This document shows positions 22,486-33,375 of a stretch of 64,000 nt of DNA, piece by piece. The position numbers and the translations under genes were made by a program. Position 1 is the stretch's first letter, and each line of letters starts with the position of its first letter. Under the pieces are notes generated by a model, which ran no database searches, had not been told where the DNA came from, and saw only the letters and a program-made list of their open reading frames with translations. Source of the stretch: Phanerodontia chrysosporium (lineage: Eukaryota; Basidiomycota; Agaricomycetes; Polyporales; Phanerochaetaceae). The stretch covers positions 248,001-312,000 of the forward strand of contig MJGA01000018.1 in the NCBI GenBank assembly GCA_001910725.1, in the 5' to 3' direction.

Positions 22486-24579
22486 ATGTCGACCATCCAC
22501 GTAGACGAGAGCACAGGCTCCGACGAGACGGGCAAGGGCACGCCTGAGCAGCCCTACCAGTCGCTCGCGTTCGCGCTTTTCACGCACCCAGACGCCAAGC
22601 TGCTTGTCCGCAAGGATGCGGCGGGCACATACGAGGAGCCGACACAATCTGCACTGAAGAAGGCGAAGAAGGGTGCGGACGGCCTCGAGAAGAAGCGCAA
22701 GAAGGCAGAGGAGCTCGCTGAGCGCGACGCAAAGGAGAAGAAGGAGGAGCGTGAGCGGCGCGAAAAGCTCATCGAGGAGAGCAAGAAGATCATCCTCGTC
22801 GAGGACGAGAGCCTGCCCAAGGCAAAGAAGGTACGTGTTCTCATTATGCACGTTCCCCCACGTCCTCACCAATTTTTCTGTGAATCGTAGGCGAAGATTG
22901 GTCACCTCGAGTCCCTCCGCGGTCAGCGTGTGTCCGTCTCTGGATGGGTGCACCGTCTGCGCAACCAGAAGGACATCATCTTCATCGTCCTTCGTGACGG
23001 CACCGGCTACCTCCAATGTGTACTTTCCGGCAAGGTGGTCAGTGATGTCCCTGAGCTTCTGCGTCGGTACCCGTGTCGATCCCCTCGTCATGACAGGCGC
23101 AAACGTATGCGGCTCTCACTTTGACCCTCGAGTCCACCGTCCAGCTGCACGGAACGCTGCAAGTTGTCCCCGAAGGCAAGACTGCGCCCGGCGGGCACGA
23201 GCTCGTCGTCGACTACTGGAAAGTGCTTGGTGCCGCCCCCGGTGGTGATGAGGCATTCACCAACCGTCTGAACGAAGTGTGTAGTCCTGCGTCTGACCCT
23301 GTGCATCGTTTACTGACCCGTCATAGAAATCAGACCCCTCCATCCTTGCAGATCTCCGCCATCTCGTCCTCCGTGGTGAAACTGCGTCTGCCGTTCTCAA
23401 GCTCCGTGCTGCGCTGCTCTCTTCTTTCCGTGACACCCTTGTCTCGCATGATCTCATGGAGGTCACCCCACCCTGTCTGGTGCAAACGCAGGTCGAGGGT
23501 GGTGCCACGCTCTTCAAGCTGGACTACTATGGTCAGGCCGCGTTCTTGACGCAGAGCTCTCAGCTCTACCTCGAGACCTGCTTGCCGTCCCTTGGAGACG
23601 TGTTCTGTGTCCAGGAGAGTTTCCGTGCTGAGAACTCGTACGTGTTGGCCCGCTGCCGTGATTTGATGTGTGCTGACTCTCATGTAGACATACCCGCCGG
23701 CATTTGAGCGAATACACCCATCTCGAGGCTGAGTTGGCCTTCATTACCTTTGATGACCTCCTGACCCACATAGAAGCGGTTGTACGTGATTGTTTGACCA
23801 CTCTATTCCTCTTCTTTGTGGCTCAAGTAGTATCTAGATTTGCGAGACCGTCGACCGTCTGCTCGCCAACCCGGCAACAGCAGCCCTCATCAAGCAGCTC
23901 AACCCCAACTTCACTGCACCCGCTCGCCCCTTCCTGCGCATGTCCTACGTCGATGCGATTAAGTGGTTGAACGAGCACGGCATTCAGCACGAGGCGGAGG
24001 ACGCCGACGGCAACGTGATCCTCGACGAGCAAGGCAAGCCGAAGATGGTCGACCATGCCATCGGTGACGACATCGCAGAGGCGGCCGAGCGGCGCATGAC
24101 CGACATCCTCGGCGTGCCCATGTTCCTGTACGGCTTCCCCGCGGAGCTCAAGGCGTTCTACATGAAGAAGATGCCCGGTACTGAGGGCTCCTCGCACGTG
24201 TTCACCGAGAGCTGCGATCTGCTCATGCCCGGTGTCGGAGAGATCGTCGGCGGTTCGATGCGTATGACGGACCAGGAGGAGCTCCTCGCGGCGTACAAGA
24301 AGGAGGGCATCGACCCGGCGCCGTACTACTGGTTCACGGACCAGCGCAAGTACGGCACCTGCGAACACGGTGGTTATGGTTTGGGTGTCGAGGTAAGGCT
24401 TCCGGCTGATGATTTCCGAACATATACTGAGAATCTCTTAGCGTTTCCTGGCGTGGCTTGCCAACCGCTACACCGTCAGAGAATGTTCTCTGTACCCAAG
24501 GTTCGTTGTTTCGTCTGCAACTTCCATTGGTAGAAGCTGACGGAAGTCGCTTAGATGGCCGGGCCGTGCTACTCCCTAA
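22486..24579 (+). CDS. DED81: Cytosolic asparaginyl-tRNA synthetase
   Basis: A class IIb synthetase that charges tRNA-Asn. The eukaryotic N-terminal extension starts [18 protein letters not shown] and ends in a long Lys/Glu helix. An OB-fold anticodon-binding domain follows: [20 protein letters not shown] and [14 protein letters not shown]. The catalytic core shows motif 2 around [13 protein letters not shown] and THLEAELAF, then [18 protein letters not shown], and motif 3 as GYGLGVERFLAWL. First exons are 22486-22830, 22891-23037 and 23097-23276; later introns follow ENS, IEAV, GVE and LYP. The C-terminus is WPGRATP before TAA at 24577. A homologous tRNA-Asn lies at 1382-1464. Confidence 0.95.
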
Positions 24580-25744
24580 ATCATCTCTCCTATATGCAGG
24601 ACTATGGGTCTAGAGCTGTGTATACTTCTGCGTTGTGATAATTGTCGAGAATCAAATAAAACTGATGTAGCCTTACCCTCTCTTCGCCCCCAAAGTCCCA
24701 GGCCGCGAGCCGTTGTCTAGAAAGGGGCCACAGCTTACGTATGGGACCGGCACCGCGGGGTCCCACATACCCACATGACCGACAGGTATTGCTTTCCTAG
24801 GCTTTGACTTGCCGGTCTTGTCCGTTGATTTGACTGGAACAATGGTCTCCAAGAGCCACCTTTCCTTCCCATGACCTTAGTTATGATTTTCATGCAGACT
24901 CAACTTCGTTCGAGGGAAACAAACTGCAGTCGAGACTTGCGCCTCGGTAAGGATGTCAACACCAGACGGGGCCGGTCATCAGCGAAGGCGGCAAACCTCA
25001 CCGCCAGGTTATGCTTCGAGCTACAGCCTGGAATTACTCGGTTGCCGTGAGTAATGCGCAATCATTCAGCATTCATCGTTCCATGTCAACTACGGTTCCG
25101 CGCCGACCATGTCCCTTTCTAGGAGATCGCCACCGGTCCAGCAGTACTTAGAGCGGTGTCAGATAGAGGTCTGCGGCGATTACATCCACATACGTGTAGT
25201 TCGGTGCAAGTGCTCTGCCTCTCTACTTCCCAGCTTGCTGCGTCGCGTGCTGGATTTCGAGGGTTGCCTCACCTTGCGCGAGGCGCGTGATAAGGGTGTG
25301 CAGAGTCGTTGTGCCGTCGTATTTACAAAACGAGTCTCCTCGGTCCAGCCCTTCGCCTGAACGTTCACGATGTGTATGGCACATGATACGACCGTGTCCG
25401 AGCACAACAACTGAGGCGGCTGGTCTCAGGCTCACGGCCATCCCCAGGGCGCTGTTCGTACGAGTCAGGGCGACCCGCGGAGACCGGCTCGAGCTTGCAA
25501 TATATTTTGTATTTTTGTTGAGACTCCGTTGATGCGCCTTTCCAAACGTGTGACTTATATGTCTAATCTAGCTATCGGAGTTTGGCCGATAAGAGAGGGA
25601 TATTATTATTGGTATGACGATAAGGTTAGCCGCGAACAGCCTCCGAAGTAAACAAGGCCAAACACCCCGCTCGGTTATCAGGCGCGGAACTGCGGAGGTC
25701 GCGCTTTCCCCACAACGTCGTTCAGCCCTCGAACGACGACGACT
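24580..25744. other. Intergenic, AsnRS to subtilase
   Basis: About 1.16 kb. An 83-codon plus ORF (25109-25360) starts with ATG but has no domain signal and is not called. The right end is the subtilase promoter. Confidence 0.45.
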
Positions 25745-27423
25745 ATGCCCTCCATGTTCCTCACGATACTCGCCGTCGCCCTCGGCGCGGCGGCCACCCC
25801 GCTCTCTACCTTCCCGCAGGGTGCATCGGGTTCCCGGTCGATGTTCAACGTTGCTCCGCTCTTCGTTGAGGAGCACCCGCACGGGACTGTCAACAACTCG
25901 TACATCGTCATGCTCAAGCGGAGCACTGGCTCGGACGTGTTGCAGAACCACATGAACTTTGTGCAGCTCGCGCACGAAGAGGCGCCGCTCGCTGGTGACG
26001 AGCTCGCCGCGGGACTCAGCCATGTCTACGACGGACACGTCAAGGGCTACGCCGGGAAGTTCAGCGAGGCGGTTATCGACCGGATACGACAGCTTCCGGA
26101 GGTGGACTACGTCGAGATGGACCAGATTGTCCGCACCCTCGACGTTGAGCCCATCCTGGACGAGTCTGGCACGAAGACTCAGGGCAACGCTCCATGGGTA
26201 TGTAGCCCCTGTTTCCCGCGCTTACGCGTCACTGATAATGTTCAATTTCAGGGATTGGCTCGTGTGAGTCACCGTAACAGGCTGCGCCTCGGCACCTTCA
26301 CCAAGTATGTCTACGACACCGACGGTGGTAAGGGCGTCGATGTGTACGTCATCGATACCGGCATCAACGTCAACCACGTCGAGTTTGAGGGCCGTGCTTC
26401 CTGGGGTGCGACGGTTCCCAAGAACGATGTCGACGACGACAACAATGGTCATGGCACACACTGCGCTGGCACCATCGCCTCCAAGACCTACGGTGTAGCG
26501 AAGGCTGCGAACGTCATCGCCGTCAAGGTCCTTGGCTCTAACGGCAGTGGTACTATGTCTGATGTCATCAGTGGTGTCGATTTCGCTGCGAAGTCTGCCA
26601 AGGCTAAGGCTGAGCAGGCCAAGGCCGAGTATGCTGCCACTGGAAAGACCTCGCACAAGGGCTCAGTCGCCAACATGTCGCTCGGCGGCGGCAAGTCTCG
26701 TGCGCTCGATGATGCCGTCAACACTGCCGTTGATGGTGGTCTCCACTTCGCGGTCGCCGCTGGTACGTTGCTCATCGCTGTATCCAATAGTGGCTGGAAC
26801 TCAGTACGATTGTTTAGGCAACGATAACCGTGACGCATGCAACTACTCTCCCGCCGCCGCCGAGAACGCCGTCACCGTCGGTGCTTCTACTATTGGTGAT
26901 GAGCGTGCTTACTTCTCGAACTACGGGAAGTGTGTCGATGTCTTCGCTCCTGGTAGGTTCCGTTAGCTGTACGAGTGAATTTCGCGGACTCATCTCTCCC
27001 CCAGGCCTTCAGATTAAGTCCACCTACATCGGCAGCACTCGTGCGACCACTACCATGTCCGGTACTTCCATGGCATCGCCCCACACCGCCGGTATGCTCG
27101 CGTACCTCCTCTCCCTCTACCCCTCGAAGTCCTTCAACCCCGAGGTTAGCCCTGACCTCGTTCCCCCGGCTCTTTCCCTCTTCGCTCCGTCGTCGTTCTC
27201 GAACATGTATGCGATGGCCCATGCCGCACTCCCGAGCTGGATGACGACCTTCCTGCCGCCACCCGGCCTCGTTGAGGACGTCGCGCCCGTTCCCAAGGAA
27301 CCCGTGACCCTGACCCCCAAGCAGTTGAAGAAGGCACTTCTTGCTCTTGCTACACCTGATGTCCTTGCCCCACTTCCCAAGGACACCATCAACCTGCTCA
27401 TCTTCAACAACGCTACCGCTTGA
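25745..27423 (+). CDS. Subtilisin-like serine protease (S8A, proteinase K/cerevisin type)
   Basis: Four exons, 25745-26197, 26252-26762, 26818-26952 and 27005-27423, encode 505 residues. A signal peptide ([19 protein letters not shown]) and an I9 propeptide domain ([13 protein letters not shown] to [13 protein letters not shown]) precede the catalytic domain. The triad is Asp186 in [12 protein letters not shown], His218 in [13 protein letters not shown] and Ser388 in [11 protein letters not shown]. The oxyanion Asn is probably in [15 protein letters not shown]. The tail after the domain ([20 protein letters not shown]) resembles that of vacuolar protease B-type enzymes. Expected to be made as a zymogen and self-cleaved; it could be vacuolar or secreted. 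The start ATG gives a clean signal peptide. Confidence 0.93.
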
Positions 27424-27746
27424 AGGGTTAGAGTGTTCCGTCGGGCTTGTACTTTATAATTACCGGCGTATGCTTCGGTTGTGTTTCTGACTGTTTTGAG
27501 GTGTCATCACTGCTTCGTATGCATCCTCGTGTACTCCTACCATTTCATCGGATGTCCTTTATCAACCCCACTACACTGCAATACTACAGCTGTCTACTCT
27601 TAGATCGTTGTTGCTCAGAGTGCGTCTGCGCGTGAAGACCGTTGCAGGCGCTAATGCGCGTGAAGTGCACCGGAACCTTCGCAGAACGTGCTCTTGACTT
27701 ACATCCACCCCTGTCCGCCGCTCTTACAAGCAACGCAGCACCTGTC
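27424..27746. other. Intergenic, subtilase to COX14-like gene
   Basis: About 320 bases with the 3' flank of the protease and the promoter of the next gene. No ORF of note. Confidence 0.5.
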
Positions 27747-28162
27747 ATGTCCGTCTTCCAACGGCTGCGCCAGGTACCTATTGGTGACATCCTGCACCGC
27801 GGACTGCTGTACACCCTCGTAGGTATCACTGGCTGGGGCATCTACATGATCGGAGCCGTGCACATGGACACTATGCGGAGAGGACGAGGTGCGTGCTCGT
27901 TGGTTCTGACGCGACTGTGTGCTCACTGAAGACCTGTCCCAGAGGTGAGTACGTCTATGCACGCGAGGGAGCGTGGTGTCTGAAGTGGCGGGTGTTGCAG
28001 GCTCTCGCGCTGAAGGAGGCGAATGAGTCCCGTGAACGCGAGGTGCGTGGTGTTGCTCTGCTGGGACGGCATGCAGCTCACACGAGCTATGGTGTGCAGG
28101 AGGCCGCCAAGGAGCTTGCGCTTGCCCAGGCCGCGCAGGAGGCCGCGTCGCGGAGGGCATGA
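27747..28162 (+). CDS. COX14-like small mitochondrial membrane protein
   Basis: My best model has exons 27747-27888, 27943-27944, 28001-28042 and 28100-28162, giving 82 residues. One membrane helix (LYTLVGITGWGIYMIG) is followed by a charged coil (ALALKEANESRERE, then EAAKELALAQAAQEA). Size and the Arg-rich turn before the coil recall fungal Cox14, a cytochrome c oxidase assembly factor. Introns are 54, 56 and 57 bases, each with GTGCGT or GTGAGT donors and CAG acceptors. The second exon would be just two bases (AG). Without it, the first and third exons are out of frame. The alternative is one intron ending at GAG (27944), reading through the second intron as coding, which adds an unlikely EYVYAREGAWCLKWRVLQ. 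The last intron is a multiple of three. Confidence 0.7.
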
Positions 28163-29753
28163 GTCCTCGGGGGCCGTCAGACGGAGCGAAATGGTGCGTG
28201 CATGTCCTGTGGCTAGTGTGCCATGCTACTTGACCGGGACTCACAGGCTCCAGTGCGAACCATCCCTCTGCTAGTCGAGAACCGAGAGGTCGAAGATTCA
28301 TGAGAGAGGTCTGGTGCATGAAGTCGCTCACTAGGCGTATAAGCTGGCGCCGCACCGAGACAGAAAAGATCCTGTCGCCCTGCCCCACGAACCTTGAATC
28401 GAAGAGGAAGCCACACCTACATGTCTACGACGCCCTTGCTTCGAGCATGACAATTGTGCATTACATTCGGTACTATAGAGGAAATGCCCGGATAATGCTA
28501 TCATTTCACCTCCAGCGTCCTCTTTGAGTGACATTCTGCGATCAGCTCCGCCGCCTCTACGAGACTCCAAACCTGCGCTATATGCTACATAGACCAGGCA
28601 GTCCTACGCTCAGCAGCCAAGGTCGCTCCTCCAGTGAGCACGATGTTTGCGTCACCGTAGCGTTACAGCTGACCTCTTTTGAGGATCTTGAGAAACAGAA
28701 ATGTCTTCACAGTATAGAAGGATGCACGCACGTAACCTATGTTTAAGCCTCAACGCTTTGGGTAGTTAGAACCGCCGCCTACAGGCGTTACCCAAACCCT
28801 CCTCAATGTCTCTGCCTCACTGGCGGGTACAGAACAAGACCAGGAAGTCGTCTCCGTCGACATTTTCCATGGCTTCGTACGTCCGCTCGCCGTACCCTCA
28901 TCGTGCTTCGATCTCCCGGTGTCCTTCCATCGCCCTCGAACTCTCACTGACTGGCTTGTCGCCCACCCAGCCCGCTACATGCCTTACCTCCCCTGACGGT
29001 CTTCGATGCCCCTGCCCATAGTGCTCGTCGCTGGAGCCGTAGTTGAGAATAGGCCCGGCTTCGGCCTTGTAGGTATCGGAAAAGGCCGACATTCCTCGTT
29101 GAGGAGCGAACAACGGACATGTAGAACTCACTAGACGGACCATGCGAATGGCAATTTCTAACTTTCACTGGAAAGTGGCCGAGGTATCGTGACTAAAATC
29201 AGTAACGGCGACCTAGTACGGATGTGGCGCATACGGCGGTACCAGTGGCTTAATGTCAACAACACGACTGTGTTCAGACCAGATTCTCCTTGAATCCTAT
29301 CAAAACAAGCCGTGTCTCATAATGCGCCCACGTTCACAAGTCAATTGTCGGCCTGGAGATCTCTGTTCATCCTCGGGAGGTCCAGGGTGTAGGACAGCTC
29401 GCCATGCACTTCTAATCACTATCTATCGAGCCGCCTCCCATCATGGCTGGCTGCCGTTTACCAATGAGATGCAACAGAGCACGACCTCGTTGAATGGTGT
29501 ATTTGCTCCGTAGCCTCGCCTGCGAAGAAGCGGCCCTCGCGCTGAGACCGTCTGGGATGCTTACGACAAAACGGGGCTTCGATCGCCTAGTACAGGCAGT
29601 AGAGTGGAAGAGGATACGTGCATCGTCAAGTATGAAGCTATCGTAGCAGCTGCTAGTACATAAATCGTGAACCCGGGAGAGACGATAAGCCGAAAGGAGT
29701 ACAGAAGTGGGTATAGAGGAGAGAGAATAGCGACTCTGAGGGTGAAGAGCACT
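28163..29753. other. Gene-poor stretch
   Basis: About 1.6 kb between convergent genes. Only short overlapping ORFs without domain signals; a 62-codon hydrophobic minus ORF (29561-29752) abuts the next stop and is probably 3' flank. No repeat seen. Confidence 0.45.
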
Positions 29754-30758
29754 CTACAATATGACTTCCTTTAGCTGGTCCGTGCTGTTCACCAGGCCCA
29801 GCCTTACCGCCCACTCCGGGTTGCTAACACCGTGGTCCTTCTCCATCTCCTTCGCCAGCTCTGCCGCCATGAACAGCCTCCTCTCGTACTTCTTCACCCC
29901 AACCTTGCTCACCACACAGCCAAACATATGCAGCCTCTCCGTCATGGAATTGCAGAGGCCGAGGAGGGTTGCGGAGAGGGCGAGGAGGCCCGCGGTGATG
30001 AGGCTGCCGAGGGGCGTCGCCTTCCACGCGAAGGCGATGGAGCCGTAGACGAGCAGCGACGCGGCGCTCGCGCGGAAGCTGTCGAAGGGGGTCATGTCCT
30101 GGAGCCACTGGCCCGCAGTGACGGTCTTGAGGTCGTCGACGGCGCCCTGCATGCGTATCCACTTGTCCTGGCTGACGAGCACGAGCAGGTCGCCGCGCAC
30201 GCCGGGCTCGGGCATGCCCTTCCAGCCCCGCTGCGCGCGGCGCTTGAGCACGGCGACGTTCAGCGCGCGCGCGGCCATGAGCGTGCCGAGGAACGCGAGC
30301 GCCGCGTGGTCGCCGAGGTGCGCGAGCGCGCCGACGGCGCCGAGCGTCGCGGCGACGCCGGCGAGGTACGAGAACGACGCGAGCGGATCGATGTGCCGCA
30401 CGCCCGCGCGCGGCTCGACGTGCAGCGTCGTGAGGTGCCCCGTCGTCCCGATGCGCTGCAGATACGCCGCCGTCGCCTGGTTCTCGACGCGGAAGACGTA
30501 GCCGGTGGTCATCGCCGCCGTCGCGGGGTACTCGCCGCCGTTCACGCGCGGGGCGTCCTGCTGTGCGAGGAGCCCCGGCGCGAGGAAGAGGACGTCGAGC
30601 CAGGAGGCGTCGCCCGTGAGGGCCGTGCGTTTGAGGACCGTCTCTGATGGCGCGAGGGCGATGAGGTTCAGTGACTGGGGAGAGATGAATTGCGCAAGGT
30701 CGACGGGGCCCAAGAGCGAGCCAGACTCGGTCGACATCGTGTGAGGCGTCACTGGCAT
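29754..30758 (-). CDS. Uncharacterised multipass membrane protein
   Basis: A single long exon of about 330 residues. Two in-frame ATGs are possible, 30758 (MPVTPHTMSTESG) and 30737 (MSTESGSLLGP); both lie after a stretch without coding character. Four hydrophobic segments occur in two hairpins: ASFSYLAGVAATLGAVGALA with AALAFLGTLMAARALNVAVL, and ASAASLLVYGSIAFAW with LITAGLLALSATLLGL. Between them lies a hydrophilic loop with GWKGMPEPGVRGDLLVLVSQ. The C-terminus KYERRLFMAAELAKEMEKDH is amphipathic. I do not recognise the family; it looks like an uncharacterised fungal membrane protein. GC at third positions is very high, which makes long antisense ORFs here. Confidence 0.75.
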   Translation of the reverse strand: MPVTPHTMSTESGSLLGPVDLAQFISPQSLNLIALAPSETVLKRTALTGDASWLDVLFLAPGLLAQQDAPRVNGGEYPATAAMTTGYVFRVENQATAAYLQRIGTTGHLTTLHVEPRAGVRHIDPLASFSYLAGVAATLGAVGALAHLGDHAALAFLGTLMAARALNVAVLKRRAQRGWKGMPEPGVRGDLLVLVSQDKWIRMQGAVDDLKTVTAGQWLQDMTPFDSFRASAASLLVYGSIAFAWKATPLGSLITAGLLALSATLLGLCNSMTERLHMFGCVVSKVGVKKYERRLFMAAELAKEMEKDHGVSNPEWAVRLGLVNSTDQLKEVIL

Positions 30759-31338
30759 TGCAAAAGAAAAAATCAGGATTTGGACGCTGGGTGTAGGAGA
30801 GAAGGAGACAGCGCAGACCCACGCACGAAGGAGTATAAGAACGAGGTAATCACCGCACGTGGCTGGCGTCTCCAACGGAGATCAAAGGCTGCCCTCTTGG
30901 CCACTGCCCGGTTCCACAAAGCAGCTGGACACTGGAGAGGCAAAGTGGAAACACTGAGCACAAGAGGCTCCTGTTCGACGTCTTTGTGGTCCACAGACAA
31001 CAACCTCTGGAGATGTGCTCTGGGCGCCCGGCGCTTGAGAGCAGACAAAGCTCAGTCTCACGGTGTCGGACGTTCGTTCTGATCCGCTATTGCCGTGCTC
31101 TTGGCGTCGCCGACGATGCCCAAGAGAATCGACCTCGAGGACGAGCACACGCCACACCGTCGAGGCGACGCTGATGCGGCAGGCAAGGCAGAGTATGCAT
31201 CGTCACCAAACCATGACTAGGGTATACACAACACATTACGTGATTAACCAGATCGTCTGTATATTAGCAGTAAAATAGCAGCACTGTCCATGCCCAGCCG
31301 CAAGCCCCCCCCCCCCCCGCGCGTGCGCGGGCACATTT
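30759..31338. other. Spacer with a poly-C tract
   Basis: About 580 bases with no credible ORF. It includes an uninterrupted run of about 14 C at 31305-31318, just past the stop of the SNG1-like gene. Confidence 0.55.
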
Positions 31339-33375
31339 TCATCCCTGAGTGGTGGTGATCGACGCCTCTGAATCCGCCGCGTGTGCGGTGCTCTGCTGGT
31401 GCAGCGTCCGCCGCCACTCGCGCACCTGTTTCCGGCGGACGTGGGCCTGCGCGAGCGGGATCGTGACGAGGGACACGGCGATCCACGCGATGAGGACGCC
31501 AAAGTTCAGACCCACTACACGAGACACGGCGTCAGCGACCGTCCTGCAAACCTGTACGGTGGGAGCGCACCTTGGTCGCGCGTGCTGAAGAGGATCGTCC
31601 GCACGGCGCGCGAGACGTTGTAGAATGGCATCGCGTAGCCGTAGCGGAAGATCGTGGGTAGGATCTCGATCGGGAAAAACACGACCGAGACGTTCGCTGA
31701 GGGATGTGCCGTGAGACATTGGGCGGCAGCGGCGGGCATGCGTGATGACTTACTGATGATCCAAGGGACGAGGAAGAAGGGGATGAAGCGCAGAGTCAGG
31801 AGGGTGATCATGGCCTCAATCGCCAAGCCGCTGGGGAATGGTTAGTCAAGTGAGCATGCACACGAAAGGCGTGTACGCACAGTGCCAGCACTGCGAGACA
31901 CCGCGTCAGCGACCATGCAAAATCGAGAGTTCTGTGTTACTCACTTGCACACCATGAGAGCATCCAGAAGATGACGAAGCCTGCATGACCAAATCTAGCG
32001 GCATATAAGCGGAGAGTTGCGTGTGGAAATCACTATGGGACTTACCGGCGGTCGAAGGGCACATGGAAGTAGATGCTAAGCAAAGCGTATGCCACTAACA
32101 AAGAAGTTAATATGCTTGCAACAGCGGCCTCGGAAGGCACACCCACATGAAAGCCACTGAGAAACCTCAGGTTAACAACATTCCTACGAATCGTCGATGA
32201 AGTGCACATACAAAGTAGATCACGACTGGGACGGCAATGCGAAGCAGAATCAGCTGCGAGAGCTTCAACCTCCTGTCTAGGCCAGACACGAGGACACGAG
32301 CGTTGAAATTGCCAAGCTATATGCACGTCATAAGCGTCATTACACAGTGGAGACGCAGAATTTGACGTACTGCCGCAATGAATGAGAGGATGAGCATATA
32401 GATCAGACCAACGAAGTCGATCGCTGTTCCTCTGCGTGGTATTAGCAATGTTGAGGAATGCGGGAACACGAATGACCGGGGACTTACGCTTGGATGTCAA
32501 ACGGACGAAGGTTCACAATGGTGTAGTTCACCGGTGCGAATACCAAGTTCGGCGCGGTAGTAACAAGGCCGCCGAGCTGCGAGCCCAGGCGTGCGGCTTG
32601 CACCTGGGGGTACGCGACGACAGCCTGCTCGAGGGGCGCCTGTATCTGCGGTTGGACGAAGAATACACTGCGGCGGTTAGCCCTCCAGCGCACGCACCGA
32701 GTCCACAGGCACACTCACTAGGAGTTCTCGTTGCGCGCCTCGACGGCATACGCGCTCGCGACCTGGTTGTCGTAGCCGCTGCCGTCGCGCGCGGCGAGGG
32801 CGGCGGCGAGGCGGTCGGACGCGCCAGAGTGGACTGCGCCGCAGGCTGGCGTCAGTATTGGCCTCCGCAGAGCGGGCGCACGGGATCAACGCACTGGTGA
32901 CGGCCGCCCAGGCCTTTTCGTTGATAATCGCGTCCGCGACGTCGCTCTCGCCGTTCGTAAACATGCTCGCGGGCACCGTGTACCAGTCGATCTGGTCCTT
33001 GCGCCCCGTGTTGTTCAGGAACGCCTGCGTGACCGTCGCGCCAATGGGACCGCCGTCAAAGTCCTGTGGTGCAGCATGTCGGGAGGGACTCTCGCGGACA
33101 AGAGAGCGTAGGAGACGCACCACAATCCAGCCATTCATCTTGTGTATGCCTGTGAGGAAGCGCCAGTTTGCGCCCCAGTATATGCTGAGGATGCCCCATA
33201 TCGTGAGGGTGATGAGGACGGTGATCATGAGGAGGATCTTGAAGTAGATGCGGAGGGCGGTGCGCGACTGCGGGTCATGCTCGAGGATGTTGTGCGAGAA
33301 GGGCTCGTCGCGAGGGACGGGCTTCTCGTCGTAGACGGTGCGCTCGTCGACGTTGGTCGGAGCAGCGGGAGACAT
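31339..33375 (-). CDS. DUF3533/SNG1-like integral membrane protein
   Basis: Starts MSPAAPTNVDERTVYDEKPV with a cytosolic tail, then a first helix (FKILLMITVLITLTIWGILS). The extracytoplasmic domain reads DFDGGPIGATVTQAFLNN, KDQIDWYTVPASMFTNGESD, INEKAWAAV and PNLVFAPVNYTIVNLRPFD, blocks typical of DUF3533. Several further helices follow (FVGLIYMLILSFIAA, SILTSLLVAYALLSIYF, WIISANVSVVFFPIEILP), the block FRYGYAMPFYNVSRAVRTIL, and VGLNFGVLIAWIAVSLVTIP. The gene is split by many short introns. The prototype, yeast Sng1, affects resistance to nitrosoguanidine and formaldehyde and plasma-membrane lipid asymmetry; the family is distantly related to bacterial YhgE/Pip. Substrate unknown. Confidence 0.85.

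Noticed and set aside
29832..30647. 271-codon plus-strand ORF
   Set aside because: Antisense to the multipass membrane protein gene; Arg/Glu/Ala composition of a GC shadow.
31305..31318. Poly-C run of about 14 bases
   Set aside because: A simple homopolymer past a stop codon; no evidence for function, and its length may be inaccurate in the assembly.
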